A stretch of 64,000 nucleotides of DNA from Torreya grandis (Eukaryota; Streptophyta; Pinopsida; Cupressales; Taxaceae), in assembly GCA_037957365.1 (NCBI GenBank), contig JARHVA010004903.1, forward strand, positions 487,501 to 551,500, read 5' to 3'. The translations under genes and the position numbers were made by a program. Shown piece by piece: positions 11,060 through 25,240 of the stretch; within the stretch, counting starts at the first letter, position 1; each line of letters starts with the position of its first letter. The notes under the pieces are model-generated. The model was not told where the DNA came from, ran no database searches, and saw nothing but the letters and a program-made list of their open reading frames with translations.

Positions 11060-13111
11060 TGTCACATCCTAATTTCTTTCTAAGATAAAAAACTTGTTCG
11101 ATATGTGGATTATTATGGTTGATTAGTTTATTAACTAGTGTTTTATTAAGATTTATGGCATATGTTGATTATGGGATAGTTATGTGTTGCTTAATTTACA
11201 TGATTAGTTTGATATGAGTTGGTAGTACTTTTATATTATGTACGTTGTGATTATATTTGTTAATTATACAACATTATTTAGAGATATAATGATGTTTTAA
11301 ACTAGAAACCTTCATTATTATGAGATGGTTACAAGATAGATTCATCCGTTTGAGTATGATAGAGGGAGAGCATCATCAGAGAGGATGGTTTAGATGGAGA
11401 CATTGGGGGATGACAAAGAATGAATCCATAAACCCATGCACATACCATATAGTATATCATGTTTCATAATAAATTGTATGAGTAGGTAGATGTAGCATTC
11501 TTTGTGTTACTTTTTATTTAGGTAATTATTAATATTCTTTCTAGTGTGATCTTGATTACTGGTAATGATTGTATTGATTTTATTGAATGATTTATCTAAA
11601 TTTATGGTCGTACATAGCTTATCCTATATGATGTAATTTCTTGGTTAAGTGAGTGAATTAATATATGTTTTAATTACCTTAATGTCTTATTGGGTATGCT
11701 TGTGTAGTATAATTATTTGATGTTGTATGCATTGGTATAATAAGTATAGATGGAATCCATTGTTATTATTGGATTTATAAAATTAAGGTAAAAATAATTA
11801 AAGATTATTATTATAATATATGTATATCCTAATGTAGAAAAGAAACTAATATCATCATTTTAAAATGTCTTTGTATTTGATTAAATGTTGACCAAGGGTT
11901 TGATATTCATAATACATTAGACATTAATTATATTATTAAATGATTTATGGAAATAATTGTGTTAGCATAAAATTTGTTTGTGGATGACTTGGTAACATTA
12001 AACAATATTCTTTGAAATAAATATTTGTATTACCATGTTATATAGCTGATATGCTATATGATTATTAACTAGTCGATAGTTATTACAGGGAAGGATATTG
12101 GTAATTTACTAGTTTATATTTGAATTTATTTAGAATAAATGTTAGTCACGTGACTTGTTGTTTATTTGGTTTGGTTGGTCAGTTTTGGGAATTTGATGAT
12201 GGAATTGTGTTAAGTCAATGTCATGCAAATATTATTTAGGATATAAAATGATTATTTTATTGATTCTTCAGAAGTCTCAAGATTATTAGGGTTTTAATCA
12301 CTCATGACTTTGGTATAACCATAATTATATTAAAATTATAATGGAGACTGGCTATGGCTACATGATGGCAGACTATAGCATGGTGCAATTATATTAAGTT
12401 ATTTTTGCATGCATATATTTCAGTTAGTTGAGTCTGTTGTGAATGGAGGAGAAGGTCTTGGTGAGTAAGTTAATGGGTAAGAATAAAATAAAGTGGGGAA
12501 CGATTTGAGGCACAACATGACACACAACATATAGAGGATGGAAAATAAAAGAGAAGAAGGATAAAGTTTGAGTGATGGAATAATGAGTATATATGGATTT
12601 TATGGCATAATTATCAAGTTGGTTTTTTATTTAAATTTCCTATGGGTAATGTTTGAGGGATTTTGAATATAAATGGTTATTGGGTTTGTATTTTTTTTAA
12701 ATGTTATGACAAGTTTTATAAGGGATATATGTAGGGCCTTATGGAAGGCTCAAACTCCATATAACCCTACATCCAACCCAAAGTAACATGATATAATTGG
12801 GTATGGCTGTAGGAAATGCCATGGTTATTTTTTATTTAAACAAGCTATCTTAAACTAATATTCCATTTAAAAATCACTATTACACCATGGGAATGATTAT
12901 TTCTTGAAGGGTTTATTTGATTGGCTTGATATAGTGTTATTGTCTAACCAATTATGATATTCTCATTATGATATTAAATAAACTAGATTGAATATTTTGA
13001 TGTATGAGGGCTTGACTGTGTAAACCTAATTGGATTTTGGGTATAGACATATAGGTTTTTTATATAAAAATGTATTATGCATATATGCATGCACGCACGC
13101 GCGTGCATGCC

Positions 13112-13142
<31 letters not shown>

Positions 13143-14996
13143 TGGAAATATAGGGCTTTCGAGGGATAATTGTATGGGTTAAATAGGACCAATTGTAGGA
13201 TGCCTATAAGGATGAAATTGATGTTTGTGTTAAAATGGATTAAATTGATACATATTTCAAATAAATTCACACATTTTAAATTAAAATCATTATATTTATG
13301 TACGACTCTGTATAGAGGTCATAACATGCATTGTTATTCTTATTTAGGTTTGGAAACAAAACAACTTAAGAAATAAGATGTAACCTCAGTATGGGTAAGT
13401 TAAGAGTGAACTATATATTTTGAAATAGGTTTTATGTATAAAAATATACATGAAGACATTAAGTTTGATATGGAAATGTTGATATTTAATTGTATTCATT
13501 ATATAATAACTATGCATTTATATATAGCTATGACTCTATATTATTTATTATTATGATTTGTCTATGGAATGATTAAGATCTTTAGAAAGTTGGTAACATG
13601 ATTTGGTATGATTTTTATGTCTATTATGCATGAAGAGTTTTATGTGGTCAATTATGTGTTAATATATCAATAGATCCATATTGGGCATAAAAATATGAGT
13701 GTATGTATTTGATCATATGCATTTAATTTAAGTATCAATTTAATTAAATTGAATTATGATTTTTTTTAAAAGGATTTGGTATACACTATTTGATATTTAT
13801 GAATGTTGAATTAAATGAAGTTCTGTGTGTTTTAATTACATAAGGACATGGGATGTCTATTTTATAAAAGGGTTATGGGGATGTTTTTGCTAGTTGGATA
13901 TATACTAGAGTATACAAAATACTCTAAGACAATGGATATTTGATGCCTTCTTAGAGTATAATATATATAATAAACTATTTATAATGTGTTTAAATTGTAC
14001 TTTAGAGTTATAAAAATATACATATAAATGGTATAAGTTATACGTTTGATATATTTGTACTTAGCATGTTTTTATTGGGTAAAGGGAAATATTTGGAATG
14101 AATCTATTATTTTTTATATTGTTATATAGTTTTAAACTAATTTTGTATTTATGACCCTAAATAAGTAGTAGATGGATTCCACTAGCTTAATTAGCACCAT
14201 CAATGCAATATAAGATGTAATCTTATTGAGTGGTTTCTATGAATTTGACAAATCATAGAGATCATTATTTGTTGAAAACATTATCCAAAGAAATGTTTTA
14301 ATTAAAAAATTTCATTTCATATATTTATATACTTATCATAATTGTGTGATATCATGATATAATATATTTATTTATGATACACATTATGTATTAGATATAC
14401 TCAACACATGGGTTCTAGTTTGTTACTCTCCATTCATGTACTATCATTATCTACCCATTCACGAAGGGAGGGGCATCCCCTTATTTGGAAAATAGTTTAG
14501 GGGATCTATCTTCTATGGTTGGTGTGGAAAAATCACTCAGATGATGCTCTCCCTCCCATCTGGAGCACTGTACTAGGGACTATACTTGAGATTGCAGATT
14601 GATACTTGAGTTGTGGAAACTCTGCTCTATGAAGATTTGTATCATGTTTTAAGATTTTAGATATTATTATGTATTAAAGAAAATTGTAACATTTTTACAT
14701 TATACTTATACAATTGTGGTTTTAATTATATATCAATCATGGCTGAATTGCACTATTTCATTTTTGACTTGATGCAATATTTATTGCTTATTCAACATTA
14801 TTCATGATCATTATATATGTTCATGGTGATACTTAGTTTAGTGGATTATCTATAAACCTACCGGTTAGCTAAAATAATGTAGTTATTTAAAGATCAATAA
14901 TTATATTTATCATGGTAAATTCTCTATGATGAACATGTGTAATTCATTTAAGAAAAAAAATACTATATTTCAATAAATCCTAGTGGGGTTGTTACA
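11060..14996 (+). repeat. 5' LTR of gypsy A (3.9 kb)
   Basis: A very long LTR, TGTCACATCC...TTGTTACA, followed by a tRNA-Met primer site. It aligns in blocks with the 3' LTR: 11060-11290 with 38876-39110, 12420-13320 with 41622-42680 and 49000-49145, and 13320-14996 with 49145-51305. A TTATAAAAGGG box near 13861 is kept in the other LTR (about 49714) and could be the core promoter, but this is weak. Confidence 0.88.
13081..13140. repeat. GCATGCACGCGCGTGC palindrome plus (CA)n
   Basis: Alternating purine-pyrimidine DNA: TGCATGCACGCACGCGCGTGCATGC-type sequence followed by about 26 bases of CA repeat. The matching place in the 3' LTR (about 42285) has a CA run that has been rearranged into an inverted repeat. 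Confidence 0.8.
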
Positions 14997-14999
14997 TTA

Positions 15000-15011
15000 T
15001 GGTATCAGAGC
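15000..15011 (+). other. Primer-binding site of gypsy A
   Basis: TGGTATCAGAGC, three bases inside the 5' LTR end, complementary to initiator tRNA-Met. Confidence 0.88.
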
Positions 15012-15099
15012 TAACACTCAAACTCTAATACTTAATGTGTCTGCTAATATAAACTTATTATACTCACAAATAAAAATAAATACCGTGTGAGCTAGACCA

Positions 15100-16165
15100 T
15101 GAGGTGAGATTACTTTGAATAACATTCACTCTTTTGATTCAAATCATTTTGCCAATGAGAAAGATGCAAATTTGGACCAAATCCTCACAACCTTGTAAGA
15201 GACTAGGGATGAAATTATAGCCCTAAAATAGGAAGTGCATGACCATGAAGAGGATAATGCTTGAGAGGAACCAAAAGAGCATCCTAATTCTCAATAACAT
15301 CTTCTAGAGTAGAGTCATGAAGAAGTGCCATAGGGTGCAACAACTTGAGTAGATACAAATTCGGCACGTGACATAAAAAATGTCAATCTACCCAAGTTCG
15401 ATGGAATGGTATCTAGATATGGAACTAAAGTGTGGCTAATAGAAATGGAAAAATATTTCAAGATTCAAATTATTATAAAGCCATGAAAATAGTCTAGGGA
15501 TCTTATTATCTTATTGGTGAAGTAGCAACTTGGTGAGCAAACAAGAATCTCAAGATGAACCTCAACTCAACCACCGTGACTTGGGAATAATTCATGACAT
15601 TATTTAGGTCATGATGGATTCCATAACTATAATACTTGTTGATTTTTTAAATCTTAAGGGGATTTATTAGTAAATAAGTATTAAGAGAAATTCACCAAGG
15701 TCTTTAAGTATGTACCTTAATATTAGGTAAATGAGAGGTTTAGAATTAGGAAATTCATCATAGGATTGAAACATCAAATTGGTTATGAAGTAGATGTGCA
15801 TGGTTCATATAATAATGATTAGGTGTTCAAAAAGGTGATTAAGTAGGACCAAAAATAAAAATCTCTTAACTAATTCAGAGATAAGTTCAAAAATAAGTTT
15901 GGAAGTTCCAAACTAGCTTTTGAAAAGAAGAACTAGAAAAAGAGGAGTGGAGACTCTAAGGGTTAGTTCAAGATTTAGAATGACAACTTCAATAGTGGTT
16001 CAAGAAACATAAATCCTATTAATGGTTTTAAGGGTGATTTCAAGGAAAACCAATAGTCTGAGATGAATGGACTAGTTATAGGTTGCTTCATATGTGGAGG
16101 TGACCATTTTGTTTGAGAATGTCCTCAAGACAAGTCAAAGAAAAAATACTTATAAGCAAGGTATG
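15100..16165 (+). pseudogene. Gag of gypsy A, decayed
   Basis: Fragments in overlapping frames, many broken by TAG, match a Ty3 gag. Near 15385 is VNLPKFDGMVSRYGTKVW followed by a Retrotrans_gag-like body. Basic linkers follow at 15850-16000. A zinc knuckle at about 16083 reads CFICGGDHFV then a stop and EC, that is CX2CX3HX4C. Gag would pack the element RNA. No intact product is possible. Confidence 0.7.
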
Positions 16166-16189
16166 TACAAGCAATGGATTCATATAGCT

Positions 16190-18565
16190 ATTGACAATCC
16201 TCAAGTTGAGTATCAAGGTTCACCCATATAATTGTTAGATATTTTAACCAATCATCTAGTTTCTATTTTTATAGACATGAGAGATACAAACTGATTCATT
16301 GCTCCTAAAATGCTTAGTAAATTATCTATAAAGGGTGGAACTATGGAAAATGTATGGTTAGTATAGTATGGGTTTGAGTCATAGGTCAAAGTTGATAAGT
16401 GTTTAGTTAAAGTGGATATTAGGTTTCCTAAGTTCACTATAGTAGTAGATCTTTTAACAACACCATTGGGGTCATATGATGTGATCCTAGGAGTCAATTG
16501 GATTGTGAAGAATAAATCTAAGGTTTAATATTTTATGAAGAAGTCTAAGTGTCAAGATGATTTAGAAATCAAACACAATTTTAAGGTGAGAAAAGAAAGT
16601 TAGAGCTGAGGTAAATTTATGTCATTCAACCCAAGAAAGTTTAAAGGAAGGGATTCTAGGCATTAATCACTAAGATAAATGAGATATAAGAATATAAGGA
16701 ACCATCTATCAAATATTATCTTTTTTTGATAAACTTTCATGAAGTGTTTATAGAATAATTACCAATATTTTCATGTATGTGTGAGTTTGATTTCTCAATT
16801 GATATCATAATTAGATGAGAAACATAGTCTAAGGTGATGTAAAGAATGAAAATCACTGAATTGGTTAAGTTAAAGGCACAACTTCAAGAGTTATTATTGA
16901 AAGGGATAATTTGACCAAGTGTGTCACCATGGGGTGCACTAGTTGTCTTTGTCAAGAATAAGGATGTTATTCTTAACATTTTTATAGATTATAGGATGTT
17001 GAATAAATCAACAATCAAGAACAGATATCCATTGTCACATATTGATGATATATTTGATCAAATGTTAGGAGTAACAGTCTTTTTTAACATTGATCTTAGA
17101 TTAGGATATCATCAGTTGAGAATCTATGAAGAATATATTTCAAAAATAACATTTAGGACTCGATATGGGCTCTACGATTTCATAGTGTTACCACTTAGAT
17201 TGATAAATACTCTAGCAACATTTATGAATCTTATGAATAGTGTGTTCATAAATTACATGGATTATTTTGTTTTGGTCTCTCTAAATGGCATCCTCATTTA
17301 TTCTAAGGATGAGGAAGAGCACATATAAAATATATAACAAGTTTTGTAGTGTTTTCAAAAGAACAATTTATAAGGAAAGTTTTCCAAGTGTACATTTTTA
17401 TAAAATAAAGTGCATTATCTAGGACATATTATCTCTATAGATGGTATCTCAGTGAATCTAGAAAAGATGATAGATATTATGGAGTATCTATCACAAAATA
17501 ATTTGCATGAGATAATAATTTTCATGGTCTTAGCTAGATATTATAGGAAATTAATTCCAAATTTATCTAAGATAGCCAATTCAATTACTTATCTTCAACA
17601 AAAGAGTTAGAGTTTCATCTAGTTAGATAAGTGTGAGGTAGCCTTTTAGAAACTGAAAAGGAGGCTTACTTAAGCACTAGTGTTAAGAGTTCTTGATCTT
17701 AATGGTCAATTCTTAGTGATCACCAATGCATATGGGGATGGACTTGGAGGAGTTTTTATGCAAGATGGCTCAATGGTAGCCTATGATTCTAAGAAACTAA
17801 AGCCTTATGAGGTGAATTATGCCCCTCATGATCTAGAACTTATGTCAATTATGCACGCTTTGTAAGTTTTTAGGCACTATCTATTAGGGAAACTATTTGA
17901 GATCAAGAATAATAAATTAAGACTCAAGTATATCTTCACCCAACCAAACCTAAATTCTTATCAAAGATTATGGATAGATTTCTTATCTAATTATGATTTT
18001 GATATTAACTATATTAAAAGTAGAGAGAACAAAGTAGCTAATGCTCTAATATATAGGGTACATAATAGTCATGGATACTATCAAGAATAATTTTTAAGAT
18101 CAAGTTATCAAATTCTTGTCATGAGATGAATTCTATGATCAGGTCAAAAAATCATTATTTGAGAATGCTCAAAATACTAGGTATAATGGATTCAAGATAG
18201 AGAGTGATGGTCTTTTATGATACAATGGTAGGTTGTATGTGCCTAATAAAGAGAATTTGAAGAGAAAAATGCTAAAGTAATTACATAATGCCCAATATTT
18301 AGGACATCTAGGAGTAACCAAGCTCATGTCTGAGCTCAAACAACTTTATTACTAGAAAGGAATCAAGAGAGATGTAGCAGATTTTGTGTCTTGTTATTTG
18401 GAATGATAATGTGCAAAAGTTGAACATGTACATCTCTCTAGATTGGTATATCTATATGATATACTTGAAGGGAATTTGAAGGTGATTAGTATGGACTTTG
18501 TCCAATGGTTTTAATTATTATATAACTAACAGAGGATGTCCTTGGTTGTAGTTGACAAACTAACT
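16190..18565 (+). pseudogene. Pol of gypsy A, first part (PR-RT-RNH-IN), decayed
   Basis: In order: a protease remnant (about 16250-16530, ending SYDVILGVNWIVKNKSK, typical of Ty3 retropepsin ends); reverse transcriptase (16850-17610), with SPWGALVVFVKNKD and NIDLRLGYHQLRI but the YLDD box replaced by SLNG; RNase H (17680-18060), with the first Asp changed to Asn; and the integrase zinc finger (18270-18420) with the start of the core (MDFVQW at 18490). Stops (mainly TAG) and small indels break the frame. Element B is inserted at 18565, inside the integrase core, and the rest resumes at 37717. Confidence 0.85.
18561..18565. repeat. Probable TSD of gypsy B, left copy
   Basis: TAACT before element B; TAACC follows it at 37717-37721. 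Removing B plus one copy makes the integrase reading of A continue in frame, which supports this placement. Confidence 0.65.
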
Positions 18566-21500
18566 AGTGACCAAATTTGACTTTTAGGTAAAATTTAGAC
18601 CCCTATAGGTAAAAATCATTGTTTTTTAGATGTTTTAGGGGTATAAATCTTCTTAAGAGGATATATAATTATTAAATTGATGTTATATAATGTATGTATA
18701 GCCTTAGTCATGTTTTTATTAACTTATTTATCATTTTAGGTAATTTAATGTGCTTTTAAGGGTCATAAATGCAAGTGACATATTTCCCAAGTTGTCTAGA
18801 TGTCCATTTTTTCCTTATAATCATCAAATAAGTTATTTTAACTCTGAAGGATGTTAGTTACATTAGAATATAATAGGTTACTTAATTGAAATCCAAGAAA
18901 TAACTAAAAAAGGGAGAAATGGAACTTGTATGGCCCATGGGGAAGTGTTTCATGTGGGAAAAGATCTTTGAGGGAATATTAACCTTCCTAAAACTCATTT
19001 AAACATTTTTTTTATTTTGAAGTGTCATTTTAAATCAAATATTGTTCTACTCCTTTCTTGGTTTTCTAGACACATGGAAGTGACCTTTATGTTTTTGCTT
19101 AGTAGGGATAGTTCAAGATGTTTCAAGTCAAATGATTTTGGGAGGTTGTATTACAATTAGATACCTTCATTTAAATATTAATATTTTGAATAATGGTGGC
19201 CTATGGTTCATGAATCATCATTATGAATATGATTATACTTTTATTGGTAGTTATTTAATGCACCCTATAGGTTTTTTTAGATTTTGGTGAAATCTATACA
19301 AAATAATTGGTAATATTGGTTTTATAATATGTTTTATACCTCCTTAGATGTTATTATTTCTTAGTTTCATGTTTCATAATTTTTTTATGAGAAAATTAGT
19401 CCATGTTGTAGGAAGGTGTCACATGTGAAGTCTCATTCAAAGTTATTCTTCTTTGTAGAGTGTTTTTCTCCTATAGGGTCCTATTTTAGTTGGTAAATTA
19501 TTTTATACAATTATCAAGGTCATATGACCAATTCCTTCCATTTTTTGGTTTCACCATGTCATCTTTTGGGTAGGTTATAGCCTTGCCATCTCTCATAGAC
19601 AACTCCATGCCTAACCTCACTTGTAGTCACCTATATAAACTTGTTCAACTTGATCATGGAATGATATTTAGGGTATTTTAATTATCCAATCCATTAAGAG
19701 TTTTAAATATTACATTTATATGTTTAGAAAATGTGCAAGTGTGTTTAAAAGCTCAATCACCATGACAAAACAATCATGAGATATCATGTCTACCTTGTTC
19801 CATGTGTTTACAAGTGATTTTCACATTGGAAGGAATGTTTGAAGCTTGTTTTAGGATGACCTTATAGTAAATCATGAATTTTTAATGTTTAAAATAGTTT
19901 TTAACTACCCATGAGGCCTTTTCTCCATGTCATTATTCCATTTCATGCTCACTGACTACTTTTAGCTCAATGCACATCTATAGTAATCATTGATGACATC
20001 ATGTTGATAGGTGTAAATCCTAATGGGGTTCCAAACTCTTAATATTTCTAAAAGTGTATTGGAATTATTGAGAAAAACATATAATGTTCATATTCATGAA
20101 TAGTTTTCAACTTTCTCATATTGTAACTCACTGTATATGCACCAAAATATCCACCTACAGGTGGCTGACTAGGGGACTATGGTGTTTATATGGAGAGATT
20201 GAAACAAATTGACAAGTATTTAAAGTCTTGTTAAGGTATATAAGCCATGAAAAACTAATATAAGTTGTCAAAAGGGAAAGAAGAGGTGTGAAACCATGTT
20301 GAGAAGATGAAGACTGTATTCTAGAAAGTTGTCCCTAAAATGTCAAAATAGAGGTTAGGAACTTCTTATGATTATCCTAGAACATGGAGGTAAAGGTCTT
20401 CAAGCATATAGATTGGTCAATATTGTAGTATATAGTAGGGAGAGGTTATGCTTGGTCAATATTGTAGGATATAGTAGGGAAAGGTTCCATGCCAAATATG
20501 AGAATCACAATATGAAGATAATATGGAAATAAAGGGCCTCAAATATGTCATTAAAAGCACTGAAACACTCCATTGAAATCTACAGGTCTGAGGTTGTAAA
20601 TGAATTTTGACACCCTAAGGAGAAACATTAGAGAAAACCTCATGAATAATTTGGATTAAATGGATAAATGAGGTCAAATTTAATGAAATTTATCAATATA
20701 AGGTTAATACATAGTCTTGTAAGCCATATGGTCACCTACAAGTATCCTTTTAGCATGGGAATAGACACCTATAGGAGTCATATAGGTAAGATAAGAAAAT
20801 AGTGACTTATGCATGTGATTTGATGGTGTTTCACCAATATAAAGTAATTTAAAGGTAATATTTATGTTTTGTGACCTCATGGTGGGTTCAAGTAAGTATT
20901 TTTACATCATAATTATCTCACTTAGGCTATAAGCACCTAAAACATGTCCTACAGGTAGAGTATCTCAGTATAGGCCAGTGATAAAACATTGATGCTACAA
21001 TGGTGTATGAAGGTTTATAAAAGATAATATAGTTAAATAATAAATTTTTAAAACTATAATTATTCAATTAAATAACTCTAATCATCATGAATAAGTGTAT
21101 TTTAAGCAAGGTAAACTATAAGTAGGTCTAAATCAGGGTGTCTCAGTCAACAGATAGTGGAGACTCATTTTGAGGCATAAAAGTGCATAGGAATAGTTAA
21201 AGAAAATTGGGAATAACAAAATGACATATTAAAATTTCCATTTGGATATTTATGTAGCTCAATATGTCTAGACATGATTAAAAAAAACAACTACCTAGGC
21301 CCCCGAAACCCCTGTATGCATTTACAATAGGGTACAATAATATGAAGGTAAGATAAGTCAAGAAATTATCTAAGGAGAAAATGAGGATTATAAATAATTA
21401 AAATTTTTTAATTAACAAAAGAAAAGTTTTTAATAAATCCAAATACTCTTCCAAGATGACCATCTACCATCCTTACTTGGCTAAAGGGCAATAGTCTATA

Positions 21501-24147
21501 CTGTGGGCTAGGAAACCATGTTTGCTCAATACGTGAATATAAAGAATCCATAGAAGAGAAGTTTTTTGGATTAATAAAAAGATTAAAAAGTATTAATTGA
21601 TAATGATAATTTTTTTTAAACAATATATAATCATTGGTTTAGCTTGTAAAGATCAACCTTAGGAGGATTTGAAGAAAAAGTAAGAAAATAGGTTTTTTAG
21701 ATGCCTTTTTTGGCCATTTTGAGATGGTTAGACACTTAAATAAAATAATATATTAAAAAAAATTGTTAAAAATAATAATTATGACCTGATAAAACTCAAA
21801 AAATACTCAATTTTCCTTGGGGATGAGTGATACATGTCACTATTTTGTCTTAGAGGTAAGCCAATCTAGGAAAATCAGGGTTTAAGAAAGCAAAATATTG
21901 AGTACAAAATGGGAAAATGGATTGATGTGGATATTTATGAACATAAATAAAAATATAATGAGGTTTATTTAATTAAAATATATGATATATAATCACTATA
22001 TCAATCTTAGACCCCTCAAGGTGGCCAAAATACCCATGCACAAAGTTTAACTAGGCAATCTTTCACTAGGCCTACTTGGTGAATGAGGGAAAAGGAAGAA
22101 TAAGAGTGATTGGGAAGTTGTGTGGTGATATTGAAATATGGAATTATGTGTGAAAATTCATAATACACAAATCTAACCATTTAAAATCAGTATAAGTAGC
22201 CAAAGTTAGCTAGGTGCATGCTAGGCCTTTTAGGCCTTCAAGGGACTTAGAGCAAATTGGGGGTCTACTTTCATTTATAGATATTAATGAGATATAAATA
22301 TTATTTTGACATGTCTAAAAGGTTAAAATATACATTTTTTAAATTTTAATATGTAGAGTTACCTACATGAAAGATAATTCTAACTCTAAGATAGTCCAAA
22401 TATGCAAGAAAGGCAAAAACAAGCTCAATGAGGTGTCTTCAAGTGCTCATATATTTTCTAAGGATTTATATCGAAACAAAAAGAATTTGTATAGGTTATA
22501 TTGGAACATTAGTATAATTTTTTTGTAATTTATTGGTAGGTTCAATGTCAAATCTTTTTTAACAACGCTTAAGACCAAAAACTACCTAAAATCCTATTAA
22601 ACCCTCAGCCAGGACCCAATCGAGAAAACAAGCTTGAAGAGCTATCTATATGACATATTTTTACCATGAAAGCTAGTTGAAATTTTATATTACTCACTCA
22701 AGTTTCCTCCCATACCTTTTAGATGTATGGAATTATATGGATAGGGTGACAAATAGGTTATTTTTGACCATTTTGTGTGTCTTATAGGCTACAAGAGGAT
22801 TCTAAATATGAAATAAAGTTTGGATGGAATATTATTACTTATAATAACTCCTTATGGTCATTTATTTCCAATAAAAAACTATTAATTTTCCAAACCAAAT
22901 ATCTTATCTTAGCCAGTCAAAATTGGCACAATAGACACAAGGGTGAGAAGGTTGAAAACTCCAAGTGTAAGCCTTTTTAAGGTGTACCTAAGTAGTATAA
23001 GGACATGGATATTATTTTAAAGTTAAATTAAATCCCTCCAATGGATTTTTATTGAAAATTTAAGCTAATTTTGAATACAAGTGTGAGGGGTGATTGAAAA
23101 AGGAGTTTTTTAAATTGCAGGTAGTGATGTCTTCCTTATAGGAGTTTTTAGATGAGTACGAATTCAAAAAAGGCATGAAGAGACATGATTGAAGGATTTA
23201 ACTCTCATTATAATCATAATACCTATCCTTATTTAGTTTTGGGATGTTCAAATGGGTTTAAATTATGAAGGCAATTTTCTAAGCCAAGACTATGAGTTTT
23301 ATGCCACTTTTCATGAGTTTCATGACTTGTATGGACACTTGGTCCTCCTGATATTGCATGGTTCATTCCATACCTATTTATCATGAAATTTTAACCCATT
23401 TTATTATATTTAAAAGTTTCTAAGTGACCTTTGGAATTCTCATGTCATAATCTTCTCTCAAAGGCTATAAATATTGATTTTTTTGGCTATTTTTGGCAAC
23501 CTCTATTAGTTGATGGTGAAACCCTAGACAATTTTGTACTTGAATGTCTCTTGAAGAAATAAAAAAAGTGAATGTGCCTACTTAAATTATATATAATTGA
23601 GTGTTATTTTAATCTTATTTGTCTTATCTAGTAGAAGATAATATTTTCTAGCATGCTATCCTTGATTGTTCACCAAATGTGCAGAAGATTAATTGTTACA
23701 GGTCTTTTTTAATTTTCTCTTTTAAGTGTATGTGTGTTTTATAAGTGGTTCATGAATATATTACATAAATGAATCATCCATTACCATTTTTAGCATCCAA
23801 TTACCTCTTGAACCTATCATATGAAATATTGATGTTAAAATCCATCTTAAGTTGTGGGTTTTGTGTGAAAGAAGCTTTTTTTAGCTCTAAGTAGTATAAG
23901 TTCAGTCAATAGGGGGAAATTAAATATCGGTGCATCACCTTTAGTTTTATTATTTTTTGTTCTTAACTCTTTCCATGCAAATTTTATAGGTAAGAGAGTA
24001 TTTCAAAGAGTACATAAAGGGAATTATCCCTTCTAGAAATTCATCTCACCAAATTATTACCCACAATAAGAGAGATGTTTACATTATGAAACTTGGATGA
24101 GGAAAGCTAGGCATCTACTCAAGGGGTGAAAATCCAAATGATAATAG
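18566..24147 (+). repeat. 5' LTR of gypsy B (5.6 kb)
   Basis: Aligns over its whole length with 30441-37716 apart from the LINE and fold-back there. It starts AGTGACCAAATTT (partner AGTCACCAATTT) and ends AATAG. It holds about eleven near-palindromes of type CACCTAYAGGT, for example CCACCTACAGGTGG at 20151. No coding region is supported inside it. Confidence 0.8.
23465..23473 (+). promoter_or_regulatory. Candidate TATA box of B 5' LTR
   Basis: CTATAAATA, a good plant TATA box, about 0.68 kb before the LTR end. It is kept exactly in the other LTR (37041-37049) while surrounding bases differ, which supports a function. Confidence 0.55.
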
Positions 24148-24540
24148 TTTTTAGAAAACCTAGTGGGACTCTACGTCCTAGAAGATTATCTAAGATTGGT
24201 GTTGGTCTTAACATAGTTGCAGCTACAAGAACATCTACATTCAATACCTGGAAACTCCACTAAATTTTTCAACTCTTTGGTTATTGATTAGTCCCTAATT
24301 TACATGCCAAAGGTGACCACTAGGTTTACTAGTAAGGTTATACCCTTTAAATTTGTGTAATTGCCTTTTTATTCTATCAAAAGGTTTAGGTTTGTGAATA
24401 ATCATCATTCTTCAAGAGAGTTAGTGTTTAATAAGTCTAATTTCTTACTAAGTTCAACCTCTAATACCCATAGTATACATTTTAAGATGCTTAGAAACTA
24501 ACCTTTTGTACCTTTCATCAAATCATCTCCTTTGAATCTT
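24148..24540. other. Leader of gypsy B, primer site not identified
   Basis: Between the LTR and gag. The bases after the LTR (AGAAAACCTAGTGGGACTC) do not match the tRNA-Met primer sequence used by A, C and D. A primer site for another tRNA is likely but I cannot assign it. Confidence 0.35.
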
Positions 24541-25240
24541 GCCCAATATGACCAAATTCCTAGAGTATACCTTAAGAATGTTCCATTTTTTATTGGATAA
24601 GGTCTTATTAATCCCATTGATCACACTATAAACATATAAAACTTATATAATATCCATAATATCACGGAAGAGAATGTGTCTATTATGGTATTATCATCAT
24701 CTTTCAAAGGGAAGACCTTAGATTGGTATGGGACTATACCTGAAAATTATATTGGTTCATGGGATGAAATAGGAGATATATTAACTAAGAGGTTTGGAGA
24801 GAAGAGTAATCATCTATCACTAGCTAAGTAATTGACCACTATCAAGAGGGCACCACAAGATTTTATTCAATATTTTAACACTAAATTTAAAAAAACATGG
24901 GATAGGATCCCAGCCATCATGAAACCTACTCCATTAAATAGTGATTTGTCCATGATAATTCAAGGCATGGGTGGGAATACAATACTTGTTGCCTATGAGA
25001 TATCCATCAATGTTGAGAATTATATTTTTTAAGTAATAAAGATTGATCTTAGGCCACCAATGCCATTGTTCCCTGATTTGTATCCTCCTAGTCAAGTTGT
25101 ATTACCTACCTTGGCTCATTTTCCTAGTCAAGAAAGGTTTGCCATTGCCCCTACCAATGAGATTAATGAAGTAAATAATTTGATCCAAAGTGTTATTAAT
25201 GAATTAGATGCCTTAAAAAGGTAATAATCTAAAATTTATA
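24540..25240 (+). pseudogene. Gag of gypsy B
   Basis: One frame with few stops gives a Retrotrans_gag-like domain: SFKGKTLDWYGTIPEN, then IGDILTKRFG, then APQDFIQYFNTKFK, the usual order of the plant Ty3 capsid. One TAA lies at 24829. No zinc knuckle is visible downstream; 25240-26040 is a poor-complexity, broken linker. Confidence 0.7.

Noticed and set aside
12983..13270. Minus-strand frame of 95 codons in LTR A
   Set aside because: Runs through a CA microsatellite and has no counterpart frame in the other LTR.
15001..15011. tRNA-Met-like sequences as tRNA genes
   Set aside because: Only the 12-13 bases complementary to the tRNA 3' end are present, as expected of primer sites; no cloverleaf.
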